Part shown: piece by piece, positions 33,726-46,083 of the stretch | How positions within the stretch are numbered: position 1 is the stretch's first letter | Layout of the letters: each line of letters opens with the position of its first letter | NCBI GenBank assembly: GCA_029532625.1 | Contig: JARFXM010000011.1 | Span: 1,922,001 to 1,986,000, forward strand | Origin: Lomentospora prolificans | Taxonomy: Eukaryota > Ascomycota > Sordariomycetes > Microascales > Microascaceae | Direction of reading: 5' to 3' | Length of the DNA: 64,000 bases | Notes under the pieces: model-generated | What the model saw: only the letters and a program-made list of their open reading frames with translations | The model's database searches: none | Told to the model about the DNA's origin: nothing | Program-made: the position numbers and the translations under genes

Positions 33726-36116
33726 ATGTTTTCGGAATGTGAGTAACCTCTTGAGATGCCTAACCCCTCCGCCGCCCTCGCAGTGGCAGCCTCCTCCCAA
33801 GGCCATCATCAAAGACAGAATCATAGCAGTTAGTACAGATGTTGACCCGTCTACTCTCTAGACGCATCCAAGTTCCTTTCGCAGTCCCAGTCGCGCCTCT
33901 CCAATTTTGGACAAGCAGATAACGACAACGCCTCTTCCCGATATGTCCCCGACCGCTCCTCTCGACCAGCCCGCGGCCTGAACCGCTCATATTTCGGAAG
34001 GACTTACGGAAACCCTTATCAGCAGGGTAGCAACTCGCGCTTCGGCCATGCCTTTAGGTCAGGCATATCGCCGGCTCAAGATGCGCCCCTCTTTGCCAGC
34101 ACTAGGGACGAGTTCCGGGAAGAGGATGAAGAGGAGGAGCGCGATAGGGAAGCAGCGGATCTATATGCCCTCCAGCGATCCCGTCGGGTAGCGGCAGCCA
34201 GCAAACTAGCTGAGAGCGTCGGATCTGAGAATGAGGCTAGCAATGCGTCTCTCGACAGGAGTACCGAAGGCCCCTCAGAATACCAAACCCAGGGGTTTAG
34301 AAGGGGCCTCCGAAGCAGCTGGAACGGCGGCAGGAGCAGTCATATGAACAGTTCTAGGGTGAGACCCTCGACGAATATACCCAGGATAACCCACGAAGAT
34401 GCGGATTCAGACGACACCGGCGAGAGTGGTAAGGGTAGGCTCGTGGATATTGGCTTAGAATCACAGATGGAGGATGACGATCCCCCGGCGTCCCTTATTG
34501 GCGATACTCTCGATAATCCTAGCACCCCCCCACCTTTCCAGCAATTCCAGCCCCGTTCAGACCGGAAATTCGTGCGCCGAGAGTCTACTATAGAAAGTGA
34601 AATTGACGAGTCTAGGAGAGCGAGCTTAGAGGACGATGGAAATGCGGCGTTGGCACTGGCCTCGTCCGAGGGCGAGTTGTTCCGATACGACTCCTTCTTC
34701 GCCTGGGCATACCTAATCCTGCTTGCGAGTCTACTCTCTACGTACGTCCTCGTTTGGCTACACACTGAAGCTCCCGACAGGAAACGGCCGATTGGTGATA
34801 CCATCTACTCGACCTTGCACGGGTCGTTTTACATGTTGGCCGTCGATACCTTAGTGGCCGTGATGGTGGCGCTACTCTGGCTCGCAGCCCTGAGGTCGTT
34901 TGTCAAGCCCCTCGTGTCCCTTATTCTCGTCGCCGTACCCGTAATCATGTTCTCCTTCTTCCTTTATCCTTTCATCTCAAGCTACAAGGGCACGACGCAT
35001 GGCGCCAGTTTTCAGGACCGTGTGATGCGGTGGGCTGCGATAGTTCCGTTAATCGCTTCGGGAACTTGGGTGTACTGTGTTATCAAAGGCCGCCATTCGA
35101 TCCGGCAAGCGGTCGATATTTTGGACTTTTCAAGCCGCATTTTGGCGGCCAACTCAGCCTTGGTCGTCGTCGGAGTCGGGTCCCTCTTTGCGGTGGTCGC
35201 GTGGACTTGGGTATGGCTCGGCATGTTCTCCCGAGTATTCTTGGGCGGGCACATGTCGAAAAACCTTGCGAGGTACGTCATCAGCCTTTCGAGCTGGTGG
35301 CTCGGAGCGTGGTTCGTCTTCATGTATATGTGGACGATATCGGTGGTGACCGAAGTCCACAGAGCGACCACTGCAGCAACGGTCTCGCAATGGTACTTTC
35401 ACCGCAACGCGGTGCCGGCGCCGACGTCACAGGAAATCGTCACTGCGGCCTTCACGCACGCTACAACTACTGTCTTTGGTAGCATATGCCAGTCTACGCT
35501 CCTGGCACGGCTGGTCAGACTACCACTCCTCATCCTTCCCTCACGCATCTCATACATAGTCCAGCGCATCGCCAACAGCTTTGTGCCGACGCCGGTCGTG
35601 GCTCTTACTAACCCCCTTACCATCACATACTGCGCCATCCACTCCCAAAATCTCGCAGCCGCGGCGAGGGGCCTAAGTCAGATGGAGTTCTTGTCGCCGC
35701 AGACGCCGACGGCAACACTTACGCCTCGCGTATTCGACTCACGTGCGGAGACGACCAACGGTCTCCTGCCGTACCGGCTCGCAAAACTCGTGCTCTACGC
35801 CAGCCGATTCATCCTCGCGACGGCCATGGGTTTTGCGGGGTGGGTGCTGACAGCTAAGAAGCTCGAGGTTACACTCCCCGACGGCGTGGGCATCCGAGGG
35901 TCCGCATACGCGTATGTGGTCGGCATAGTGGCCAGCTTCATCGGATATTCGGTTATGGGATCGATGGAAAGCATACTCAGCGGCATCGTCGACGCCGTGG
36001 TCATCTGCTACGGCAGCGAGCGCCGGATGGGCAGCGGAGCAGGCACGTACTGCATGGAGGCAGCATACCTGTTTGGGGAGAAGCGGAGGCAACGCCGCTC
36101 AGAGGACTATGTCTAG
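33726..36116 (+). CDS. PNS1: PNS1/CTL (SLC44) choline-transporter-like membrane protein
   Basis: Multi-pass plasma or endomembrane protein of the choline-transporter-like family; the yeast member Pns1 has no proven substrate. Exons are 33726-33738 (13 coding bases) and 33862-36116 (755 residues). The 123-bp intron has donor GTGAGT, and the join yields MFSEYASKFLSQSQSRLSNF, a natural N-terminus. Residues 1-280 are a cytosolic, acidic and arginine-rich disordered tail. About ten hydrophobic helices follow (for example FFAWAYLILLASLLSTYVLV and LVVVGVGSLFAVVAWTWVWL). The conserved CTL block contains FGSICQSTLLARLVRLPLL, and a late helix pair contains GYSVMGSMESILSGIVDAVV. The last residues are basic. 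The long disordered tail is usual for the filamentous-fungal subgroup. Confidence 0.87.
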
Positions 36117-37913
36117 AGCGGGCTGTTGAACTTGGTATCAATCGGCTATCTACTATTATTTCTTTACGCAGAGGCGTCATAGGCGTTATCAAGCCAAGCC
36201 TGGCTCGTTCAGTTTTTCTTTCGCTTTCGTTTGACCTTTTACAGATTTAGTTAACAATCCTGATAGCTTAAATAGTTTCCCCTTGGGAAAGACATGGCAT
36301 AGGGAATATGCATAGAATGTGGGGGTTCCTTTAGATGGCTTCCTGGGGAAATTTAGAGCATATGATGAGCTTTTTTTTGAGACCTTGGAAGGTAACAATC
36401 ATCAAATCACGACACACAAGTCGCCCCATCATCTGATGTGGTGCGAATGTGATTTCCATATATATATCTATATATATCGGCCGAGCAATGCACCTGCCCC
36501 TCGGCCGGCGTATTCCCCGATAACCTTGACACCTCAAGCTCACTCGCGCCCACTTGAGATGCACTTGAGATGGTGGCCTCGTCTCTGGGAGCTCTAGACG
36601 AATACTACCTAGAGACTGGATAGGTGGGGGTGATCTAAGGGATCAATGGTCCTGTAGCAGCCATGGCAGTGAAGGGATTGGTAGCCTAGCTTGCCTAGGA
36701 ACTAGTCGCGAAGCCAAGACCCGATCGTTGCCGGAGCGCAGGAAGTAACAATAGAGTGTACAGGTTGACTTGGTCGCAGGCACCAGCAGTCAAATACGGC
36801 GGTCTGAGCGGGGGCTGCACCGGGGATATGTAGATAAATTTGATTTCACGCTACCGCCCCCAAACGGCCAAGCGGGAGAGTCACAAGGAGCTGGGGTGTG
36901 AGGCGAAGGGGCGCTGACGACAGCGGGGGCAAATGCCCCCGAAAAAAGAAGGGGACTCTCTCTTTATTTATCCTTGTCCCCATCGAGCATTTCGAGCGGG
37001 CAGTGCAGGCAGCGTGTTGGCTACTAGTGCTCAAAGTAAAAGCCAGCGATGACGAAAACGATTTCCAGGTTGACAAATTTGTTTGGCGCTCTCCGTTCGA
37101 CGTCTCGAATAGCCAGGTGTTTCTAGAAACGCCACAATGGGTTTTCCCTGTGTGGTTTGCGTGTGGTCATGGCCTGGCCGGGTCTGGTTTCGTTGCTGGC
37201 TGAGCCCCATGTGGCCGTGTGGTGGGATTGGCCTGGCCAGCTGTGCGACGCTGGCTACGAGGTTTATCCGCTGTTCTTTGGCGTTCGGATTCTAAATTCC
37301 GGGAGGGAGCACGGCCGCGCGTTTTTCTTTTTTTTTTTTTTTTTTTGGTTTGGAGGGGAAGAGGGGTTTTGGGTCACCGAAAGGAGAAACCGCGGGATTC
37401 TATTATGCCTACTAGTCCTATCGTGGTGATATCTGAGGGAGGGAAGGAACATTGAACGGAGCTTGACAGAAAGGGAGCCAGAACAGAACCTTAGCAATAA
37501 CGCAGTACCTTGGTATAAGTTACTTATTAGTACACGGTTCAAATATAGTACTCAGTACTCGACATGGAGGGGTTATATAATGGCTCCATGTCACCGTCAT
37601 GCTTGGTGCCTGTAACAGTTTCGACACCTTTGCCAAGTGCGGGACCTGGTGTTAGCTTTCCTCTTTCCCTTTCCGCCACCTCTCGGTATTTACGAGAAAA
37701 GAACATACAAGTTTTCCATCTCTTTTGGATTTTCTTTCGATTCTTCCCGTTGATATACCTCCGAAATCACGCATTCGTGAGACCACAACGAGAAGCGGTT
37801 CGGAAGCTAACCCCACTTACATCATCTGATTGAAACGACAGCGCAACAACTTGCCGAAGCATCAACGAGTCTACACAGCGGAAAAAAAAGAAAAAAAGGA
37901 AAGGCTTTGAAAC
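36117..37913. other. Intergenic region between PNS1 and the WW-domain gene
   Basis: About 1.8 kb, with an AT microsatellite at about 36461-36478 and a T19 run at 37328-37346. Both neighbours are on the plus strand, so this holds one 3' flank and one promoter. No gene recognised. Confidence 0.55.
37328..37346. repeat. Homopolymer tract T19
   Basis: Nineteen consecutive T residues in the promoter-side spacer of the WW-domain gene. Confidence 0.95.
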
Positions 37914-39098
37914 ATGTCTGACTTTGCTCCCCCTCCCGGTCCGCCGCCGCCCAAGGCGCCAGAGGTCCCTCCCGGCTGGACGGCGCAGTGGAACGAGCAA
38001 TACAAAGAATGGTGAGAAGAATCCCCGCGCCGTCGCACCCGCGCTGGCGATGCGCTTCCTCTTCCCCTCCCCCCAAAACGAAATGGTCCCGGGAATTCCG
38101 TCCCCGGTCGCAAAACCCGGCGAAACAAGACATCGCAAACCCCAAACTAGCAAACCAATTCCCTAACAAAGAGACCCAACAGGTTCTACGTAAACCTCCA
38201 CACCAAGCAGTCACAATGGGAAAAGCCCACCGCGCCCGCTCTCCCCGCCGAGACGCGACCCCCTGCCGATGCCCCCCCCGGCTACACCCCGCCGACTGAC
38301 GGTTCCGCCGCCCCCACCGACACCAAGATCAACCCCTATTTCCAGGACGACGCCGGCAAGACGGCCGGCGGCTCGTCCAAGCAGAACCAAGAGGAGGAGG
38401 ACGCGAGGTTAGCGCGCGAGCTGCAAGAGCAGGAGGATGCCAGGGCCAGGGGCCAGGCCGCTTACGGCAGCCCCGCCCCGGCACAGCAGTCGTATCTCCA
38501 GCAGGCAGTCCCCGGCGGCCAGTACGGCGGCTCGCCCGGTCCTTATCAGCAGGAGGACCAATCGCGCGGGAAGGGCAAGGGCGGGTTCCTGGGTAAGCTG
38601 CTCGGGAAGGCGACCAAGGCTTCAGGGTCGCATGGCGGATATGGCTCGCCCGCGCCCCAATACGGCGGCTACGGGGCCCCTCCCGGTGGCGGGTACCCTC
38701 CCCAGCAGGGCTATGGTGGATACCCTCAGCAAGGTCATTACGGCCCTCCGCAGGGGTACGGATACGGTCCCCAGCCCCCCTATGGCGGGCCTGCGCCCTA
38801 CGGCCAGCATGGGTATCCCCCGCAGCAGCACGGCGGTAGGAAGGGCGGCTCCGGTATGGGCGGCATGGCGGCTGGCGCGGCGCTTGGTGTTGGTGCCGGT
38901 GTGCTCGGTGGCGCCCTCGTTGCCGATGCGGTGAACGACGCCCAGCACGACGCGTACATGGATGGTTACCGTAAGTTGCATTCCTACATATGAAAAAATC
39001 TTCCCTGCTTCCACGGGACGGTGTGCTAACCTTTGTCGACAGAGGATGGACAGGATGGTGACTTTGGCGGCGGCGATGACTTTGGTGGAGACTTTTAA
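37914..39098 (+). CDS. WW-domain protein with Gly/Pro/Tyr/Gln-rich tail (Wwm1-like)
   Basis: Exons are 37914-38011, 38183-38970 and 39043-39098 (313 residues). A single WW domain lies at about 17-49 (PPGWTAQWNEQYKEWFYVN...QWEKP), with the two signature tryptophans and the terminal proline; an intron falls inside the codon of the central W. A charged EEEDARLARELQEQEDARA helix follows near 95-115. Then comes a low-complexity stretch rich in YGG, PQQGY and GPP, a glycine/alanine-rich hydrophobic patch (GMAAGAALGVGAGVLGGAL), and an acidic DDFGGDF end. Architecture resembles yeast Wwm1, a WW protein that interacts with the metacaspase Mca1. That role is inferred from architecture only. Phase and branch CTAAC support intron 1; the alternative acceptor two bases later in intron 2 breaks the frame. 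Confidence 0.85.
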
Positions 39099-39595
39099 GG
39101 GTATATAGGGATCGGATTGGATGGGAGTGGTTTCATGAGATGATGCATCGATCTGTACGCGTTTTGTTTTCTACGTTACGTCATGTTGGCCATCTTGCGA
39201 GAAACCATGGTAATGCGAAGTTGATATGTTGAATGTTAGAAAAGCCTTAGGCTATATATTCTACACCTCGGACTTGCTAGTTAGTGCCTGTGGTAAACAC
39301 CAATCTTCTCCTTCTGTTTCGGTTCTCGATCCTATTCCCATTTCTCACTGCTGAGCCTGACTATAAGAACCAATTGATCTCCTGCCTTCCTTGAGCCCAA
39401 AACTCTGTAGCAGCGGAGCAAGTGGTGACGGAGACACTAGATATAGTAATCACTAGATGTTATTTCTCAAGAGAGCACATTACGACCTCGTATGATACAA
39501 ATCCACCACCTTGTCCTCCTCTCCGCATCTTCCACACAAGATCGGCAGTCTAGATCCAGATCCAACCTCGTCCATCTCACACCAAGAGATCACCC
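39099..39595. other. Convergent 3' spacer between the WW-domain gene and EMC7
   Basis: About 500 bp without coding signal. Confidence 0.6.
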
Positions 39596-40523
39596 CTATC
39601 TCCTAACAGCGCCATTGTCGCCGCCCCTGCCATTCCCCTCCTTCTTGTTCGAGCCCGCAAGGTACGCCGCCATGTCAAAATTGCCCATTGGGTTGGCGCC
39701 GCTCGCCTGTCCGGAAAGGAGGCCGTTCATGGGGTTGGTCTTCTGCCTCTCCTCGAACTCGGCCTTCATCTCCGGATCCACTAACCGCAGTTGTCAGTAA
39801 GGCCCTGTTTCCAAAATGGTGGTTTGTTGGGGGGTGGGGGGGGGGGGGGGTTGAAAAACAGCCACGTACTGTTGTCGATGAGGTAGGGCATTCCAACGAA
39901 AAGACCCATGCTCACCAACCCCATCAAAATCATGGGATTCTTCAAAATGCTAAAGATCGAGACTGCAAATATCCATCGTTAGCGCTCGTGCTCCTCACAG
40001 ACTTCCCCGCCCCCAACATGCCCAGGATCACCATCCCCCTCTGTCAAACGAGAGAGAGAGAGAGAGAGAAAGACTCACATTTTTGCCTCTCCACAAAATA
40101 CCCCTTCCCCCCAATGACCCTAACCTCAACCCTTCCCCCCTCCCTCGCAACAACCTCCCCCTTATTTCCCCACTCGTTGCCCCTATACGTCTCCCAAGCC
40201 TCCACCACGACCGGCGCGCCTTCCCCCTCGCCCTCCGCAACATCCACCCGCACCGGCGCGAACGCGTACGTGCTGCAGTGCACGTCCCCAAGGTATGACC
40301 CCTCCGACACGTTGCGGAACACAAACTCGCCCGACGGCGTCAGCTGCGCAGAGTACTTGGACCCCAGCGTGCTCAGCGTCGCGTGCGTGCTCGCCGGCAG
40401 ACTCGACTGACCCGCCCCGTTGTTGGCCAGGTGTGGAGACGGCCCGATGTAGAGCGTGACGGTTGCGGCCGAGGCGAGCGGCAGGAGGAGGGCTGTGAGG
40501 CCCGAGAGGGAGAGGCTGCGCAT
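39596..40523 (-). CDS. EMC7: ER membrane protein complex subunit 7 homologue
   Basis: Subunit of the EMC insertase/chaperone of the ER membrane. Exons are 40523-40079, 39962-39870 and 39780-39596 (240 residues). The N-terminus is a clear signal peptide (MRSLSLSGLTALLLPLASA), followed by a luminal beta-sandwich of about 125 residues (GEFVFRNVSEGSYLGDVHC). A membrane-proximal helix follows (FSIFSILKNPMILMGLVSMG with LFVGMPYLIDNMDPEMKAEF, the strongest family match), then a cytosolic tail. Both introns are phase 1 with good GTGAGT and GTACGT donors. Intron 1 carries an AG dinucleotide run (about 40051-40069) just inside the donor, and intron 2 carries G15 (39836-39850). The exon joins restore conserved sequence exactly. 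Confidence 0.92.
39836..39850. repeat. Homopolymer tract G15 in EMC7 intron 2
   Basis: Fifteen consecutive G residues on the plus strand, C15 in the transcript, inside the second intron of EMC7. Confidence 0.95.
40051..40069. repeat. AG dinucleotide microsatellite in EMC7 intron 1
   Basis: About nine AG repeats (CT in the transcript) immediately downstream of the EMC7 intron 1 donor site. Confidence 0.9.
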
Positions 40524-41074
40524 GGTGATTTTTTTTTTTATGTATTCCTTTTTCTTATGGTTTCCCTGCTTTTTTATACTTCTCGAAAGCGGTGGGAAAG
40601 TTGAATGTTATTCGTCCGGTTATTTCGTGGGGTTTCGGCGTATGAGGCGGACGGGTGGGTGGTGATGTGGTTGGTGATGGCGTTCTTCGCCGAGTTTCCT
40701 GCCTGTCCGTGATGGTGGTTTGAGGTTGATTTTCGACATTGGGAGCTATGCTGTCATCCATTGCTGACTGAGCCAGCCAATGTTCTGAGCTTTGGGTAAA
40801 ACGCACTAACAATTTTTGTACCAAAGTACCCAACACTCTGCGGCTGTAAGCTTACGCATCACTTATGTCCGACATCCGTCTACTCGGTAATACAGCACTC
40901 AAGTTGTTCATAGCAGTTTCAACACTTGCAATGGTTGTCCTAGGCGCCAAAGATACAAGTGGTTTCACGGGGTATATATTAACTGGGGATTTCTTTTCAA
41001 GTAAAATACAACTCCACGCGCCAACATGTCCCATACCAATCAGAGCCAATCAGAGCTCATAACATTTTCAACCC
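40524..41074. other. Spacer between MET17 (3' end) and EMC7 (5' end)
   Basis: About 550 bp: MET17 3' flank and EMC7 promoter. No gene recognised. Confidence 0.6.
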
Positions 41075-42854
41075 TTACTCGGCCTTGGGGACGACAACGT
41101 CAGCCTTGGCGGCTTCAGTGGACTGAGAGTTAGCCTTGAAAGACTGCTCAAAGTCGGCAATGATATCGTCAATGTGTTCGGTGCCGACAGAGATTCGGAT
41201 GAGGTCCTCAGTGGCACCAGAAGCCACCTTCTCCTCGTCAGAGAGCTGCTCGTGGGTCGTGCTCCAAGGGCTGGAAAAATCAGATTAGCATGAGCGGTTT
41301 GGTTTGACGTCGACGTTGCTTGCGGGGCATAACTTACTGGATAGCAAGAGTCTTAGAGTCGCCAACATTGGCAAGGTTAGAAATGAGCTTGAAGCCGTCG
41401 ACAATCTTGCTGCCGGCCTCACCACCGCCCTTGACGCCGAAGCTGAGCATACCGCCGAAACCGCGCTTGAGGTACTTCTTGGCGTTCTCATGGGAGGGGT
41501 GGCTCTCAAGACCGGGGTAAGAGACCCAAGAGACGTAGGGGCTCTTCTCGAGCCACTGGGCAAGAGTAAGAGCGTTCTGAGCGTGGCGCTCGGCCCTCAG
41601 GCTGAGGGTCTCGAGACCGAGGATGAGCTGCTGGGCAGCGAAGGGGCTGAGGCAGGCACCGAGATCACGGAGGATCTCGACACGAGCGCGGATGATGTAA
41701 GTGATGGGGCCGAAGGTCTCCCAGAACTTCAGGCCGTGGTAGCCCTCGGCGGGCTCAATGAACTGAGGAAAGCGAGCGGCGTGCTTGCCCCAGTCGAACT
41801 TGCCGCTGTCGACAATAACACCACCAATGGTGGTTCCGTGGCCACCGATCCACTTGGTAGCAGAGTGAACGACGATGTCGGCACCCTGCTCGATGGGTCG
41901 GACGAAGTAGCCGCCGGCCCCGAAAGTGTTGTCGACCTAGAGTAGGCCGGGTTAGCCGATTTGTATGCACACAGAAGGAATTGAGAGTATCTTCTTTTAT
42001 CCTTCTTATTCTCTCAGATATTTACTTACGACGAGGGGGACGCCATGTTCGTGGGCGACCTTGGCAATAGCCTCAATATCAGGAACGTTGTACCTAGGGT
42101 TGCCAATGCTCTCAACGTAGACGGCCTTGGTCTTGTCGTCGATGGCGGCGGCAATGTCCTCGGGCTTGTCGCCGTTGACGAACTTGGTCTGGATCCCGAG
42201 GCGGGGAAAGAAGACCTTGAACTGGTTGTAGGTGCCACCGTAGAGGTTGGAGGTTGAGACAATGTTGTCACCGGCGTGAGCGAGGGTGTTGATGGCGATG
42301 AACTGGGCAGCTTGACCCGACGAGGTGGCAAGGGCGGCGACACCACCCTCGAGAGCAGCAATCCTCTTCTCGAAAACATCGACAGTGGGCTGTAGAACGA
42401 AATGATGTTAACTCGGGACCTACTGCGGCATCTTGTTTACCTCCCAGCCAGGCCGACTGAAGATCACATACGTTCATGATACGGCTGTAGATGTTGCCAA
42501 ACTCCTTGAGGCCGAAAAGCCTGGCGCCGTGGGCGGAGTCATTGAAAACATAAGACTAAAGCGCAGAACAGAGAAGTTACCAGTTAGCCAAGTTCCTTCC
42601 TCAAACTCTCAGTTGATGTCAGTAGAAGGTATCAAGGCGTAACTTACAGTGGTCGCGTAAATGGGAACGGCGCGAGAGTTGGTGGCCGGGTCTGGCTCCT
42701 GGCTGTGCGGTTGTTAGCGACGTCTTCTCATAGATGCCCCTCGATTGCGCGGCGCTCCACGCCGTGAGCTTCGAGGCGGGGTAGGAAAGATGAGACGGGC
42801 CACATACCCAGCATGGAGCTGGAGGGTCTCGAATCGCTGAGGCTGCTCAGACAT
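41075..42854 (-). CDS. MET17: O-acetylhomoserine (thiol)-lyase / homocysteine synthase
   Basis: PLP enzyme making homocysteine from O-acetylhomoserine and sulfide, the step known as MET17/MET25 in yeast and cysD in Aspergillus. Six exons: 42854-42808, 42702-42648, 42555-42472, 42389-42030, 41936-41338 and 41270-41075 (446 residues, usual length). The N-terminus MSEQPQRFETLQLHAGQEPD is canonical. The Cys/Met-metabolism fold shows YSRIMNPT, ALATSSGQAAQFIA, the cofactor loop DNTFGAG, and the Schiff-base lysine in VVHSATKWIGGHGT (K210 in this model). The C-terminus has HPWSTTHEQLSDEE and EDLIRISVGTEHIDDI. All five introns are short GT-AG. For the first, only the acceptor at ACAG|CCAGGAG gives the expected HAGQEPDP. 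A CYS3-like site lies upstream. Confidence 0.96.
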
Positions 42855-44943
42855 TGTGGACGAAGTTGGAGTTACAAAAAGCTTAAAATAATGTGTCCGA
42901 TGGTCCTCGTGAGAGGCTTCTCAACGCTTAATCAAGTCAAAAGACAACGGCGACAACAGTAAATATGCAGCGCAGGACACGAGATGCTGAAGTAATAAGC
43001 TAGGGAACGATAACAGTGAGGGAAGCGAACGGGGATGACGTATCGAGGGAGACCGTCGTAGAGGACCCTTTATATATCAGTAGATACCAATGCCAGGACC
43101 GTCTTTAAGCTAACCAAAACTCTCGACAACCCGAGGCCCCATTGGGTCAATGAGCCCCTCCCACGCAAGAAGAAATGAGAAAAAAAATTCAGCTGCTTTT
43201 CCTAGTGTGTATTATGCTGCTATCCCCCCGTTTCCTTCGTGACTAGGTTGCCGACACATTGTTGAACCAAGCTCTTGCAAGCCACAAGGCCGATTTAGGA
43301 ACCAGTGTGGGGTAAGAAGCGAGCACGCAATCGCGAGTAGCGCCGTTTTCAACAGCTTAGACACGTCCCATTCGCGGGGTGCAAGCTGGGAGGTGTCTTG
43401 TCGATGAGGGGCAGTGTCGACCTGCACTTGGGGGCATGCACATCCTTCCGTTCAAGACACAGGACTACTATAATAGTACCTAATCGCGTTGCCCAGGCCC
43501 GGGTAGTCAGGAGAAACAGCCCCCTTCTCCCATCCTCAGAGCGTTAAGACGAAGCACTTCTGCTTCCTAGCGCTCAACACAAGCTCTTGTGTGGTGATCC
43601 ACCCGGACCTGCGATGGCTCTACGCTAATGGAGGCTCAAAGTGGCTGGCGTGGGCTGGTCCTGGCGCCCTTGCTCCCCATATTTCCTATGGAGACGGGGG
43701 GGCTAATTGGGAACGATCGTCTCGTTCGACGTCTTGTGTGCAATGGGCCGAAAATGGCGCCAGAGGCAGGGGGATTGGGTTGCGTCTTTTTGCCCAGTGG
43801 CCGCGTGGGGGAGAGGAAACGAGCTTGGTCAAGCGTCGGAACCATTGAACACGGAATCATTCAATGAAGATGGTGGGTATGGGCGACATGGGGTGCTGGG
43901 GTGCTAAGCCTGCGAGCTGAAGGGTTTGGCAAGAAAGATTATGTGATCGGGGACAGGGAATCGACAAAGGACCCGAGAGGGTTGAAATCTCAAGCAGCCA
44001 CTAAAAAGGGCGCGAATTGACAACAAGGAACTTTGGACGGGCAACTGGAAGATTTGGATGCAACAGAACAAGGTCGAGGGTAACTTAGCGCCGATGACAA
44101 TCACATTCTATGTCTTTATTCCGACTAAGGGGGAATGGAGGGGTAATTCTCAGGGCTCACCGGATTTCGGTCTCGCCTTGATGGCAGCTTCATCTGGTGG
44201 GGTGATTTATGGACCCGCCCTGATTGCCTCATCTGGGCCTTTGAGAATTTCGGGGAGCTGAGCTGACGCTTACGAGCGCACCTTCCTTCTTTCTCGAAAT
44301 AGAAAGAAAGATTATACATGGAAGGCAATCCGTAGGGAAGGGGCAACGAACAATCGAAGCTCTCCATTCCCACTTATACCCAACTCATTCTGCAGACTTG
44401 GGACTGGCTGGCCAATGTCGAATGCCAGCTGAGCCACCATCCTACATCGCAACTGCTTCCCACTTCATATCACCGAGTGGAAGGATATAAATAAATGTGG
44501 GATATATCGGACACTATGAAACTTGAATAAACAATATGCGCCGCCTAGATTCCCGAGATAGTATACTTGGTCTGTTTAGTTCTAAATCATCAACCCGGCC
44601 CCCGGTTGCTCCCACCTTCGTGAATCCATTACAATCAAAATGGGTTCGATCCCACTTCCCCCACAAATGATCCCGGACATGCCCAAATTGCTCATGCGCC
44701 TCCCGCCTGCAGAATCGGAGATCAAAGGGGAAAACGGGGAAAAAAAATAAGGAAGTCCAGATCTTCTAGACCGAGAAGAATAAGTGGTCGTCGGAATGCC
44801 CTGCAAACCATGGTTCGGCGAGAGGACCGAGAGGATCCCCTCCTCGGCATGAAGGAAAAAAAAAAGAAACCTCGCACACTCTGAATATATTTCTCTAAAC
44901 ACCTTCCCTCTCCCCTTTCATTGTAGTGCAATGCGTCTTTCCT
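42855..44943. other. Intergenic region upstream of MET17
   Basis: About 2.1 kb holding the MET17 promoter and the 3' flank of the MARVEL gene. A near-match to the CYS3 recognition sequence occurs at 43754-43763. No gene recognised. Confidence 0.55.
43754..43763. promoter_or_regulatory. CYS3/MetR-like palindromic site (9 of 10)
   Basis: ATGGCGCCAG matches the CYS3/MetR consensus ATGRYRYCAT at nine of ten positions. It lies about 900 bp upstream of the MET17 start. Sulfur regulation of MET17-type genes is established in fungi; that this site is used is inference. Confidence 0.25.
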
Positions 44944-45703
44944 CTACGCCTGAGACATGGCAGGGCGGCTCGCGGAGGGCCTGCGGAAGCCGTGGGTGAA
45001 GATCTGGCTGGCCAGGAGGACGGTGGTTCCGATCCAGCAAGGCACAGCGAGACCGGCGAAAACTGGGGCCGCCTTGGCCGCTCCGCAGATGAGGCCCACG
45101 CACATTTCGAGGCGGGCGACGAAGTGGGCGGAAGCGCCGCATCCGGCGAGGAAGAAGATGACGGTGGAGGCCTCGAAGAAAAGCGAGGGGATGGGGTGGG
45201 AAGCTACATTATCAAGAACAAACGTGTTAGTCGGCGAATTCCACACTTCCGAATAGAGCGCCACAGTTGAGGCGCCCAGACGGAAGAGTTTCTCGGTATC
45301 CCAGGTAAAGGTAAAAAGACAAAAGAAAGAAAGAAAGAAAGAGAGAAAGCTTACCGCTGGGAGCAATGCGTGGGATCGCTTCGAGATAGAAGAGGGAGAT
45401 GAAGGCATAGATGGGGACCGCAACCAGGATGTTGAAGGCTGCGGGCGACGCCTTGCCGGAGTTCATGTTGAACCAGTGGACGACTAGCACTCACGTCGTG
45501 TTAGCAAACTTGGATCTCTTAGATCGAGGGAGACACAGCCTATTTCCAGCAGTTTCTCTGTCGGCTTCGGCCCTAGACTTGTTTCCATCGCCTTCTACTA
45601 CAGCAGTCCACCAAGGGCACCACTTACCAGCAACAGCAGTTACCAGCGTGGCCAGCGCAGTGATGAGCTGGACCAAGCGTAGAGTGAGAACGACGGCCCT
45701 CAT
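44944..45703 (-). CDS. MARVEL-domain tetraspan membrane protein
   Basis: Exons are 45703-45628, 45483-45355 and 45203-44944 (154 residues). Four hydrophobic helices at about 5-28, 42-60, 76-97 and 113-137 form the MARVEL topology (for example AAFNILVAVPIYAFISLFYL and VFAGLAVPCWIGTTVLLASQ). The C-terminus is short, basic and serine-rich. In fungi such proteins include eisosome-associated Nce102 relatives and related plasma-membrane organisers, but this sequence is not clearly one of those. The introns (144 and 151 bp) are both phase 1 with GTAAG donors. The second contains a CT-rich run. The 5' flank upstream of 45703 contains several purine-rich runs. Confidence 0.85.
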
Positions 45704-46083
45704 TTTTGAAAGGTAAAAATCGTAAGCTCGTAAATATCAGGGTATTCGCTTCAGAAGAGAGTGATGAGTTTCAACTCGGACGGAGGTAGTGATCGATAGT
45801 GAGTTCGGATGTTCTTCGTATCGTTGGGACTAGCAACTAGCGTATATAAGTCGGGACTCGGCCAGGGCGATATCGCGAGAAAGGAAAGGAGAGGTGTATA
45901 TAAGAGACGAAAAAAGGAAGGGACTGTGTAAGTTTGGAAGGACAGGGGGAAGGGAGAAAAAAGAAAGACGAGAATCAAAGGTAGTTAAAGGACAGGATCA
46001 GAGAAACGGGATGGAAACGTTTTGTTCGGAACGTGGATCTGCAGCCCCGGAGCCCTCTTGGGTGAAATCTCGGCTGTGAAGGG

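Noticed and set aside
41304..41945. 213-codon plus-strand frame
   Set aside because: Antisense shadow of MET17 exon 5.
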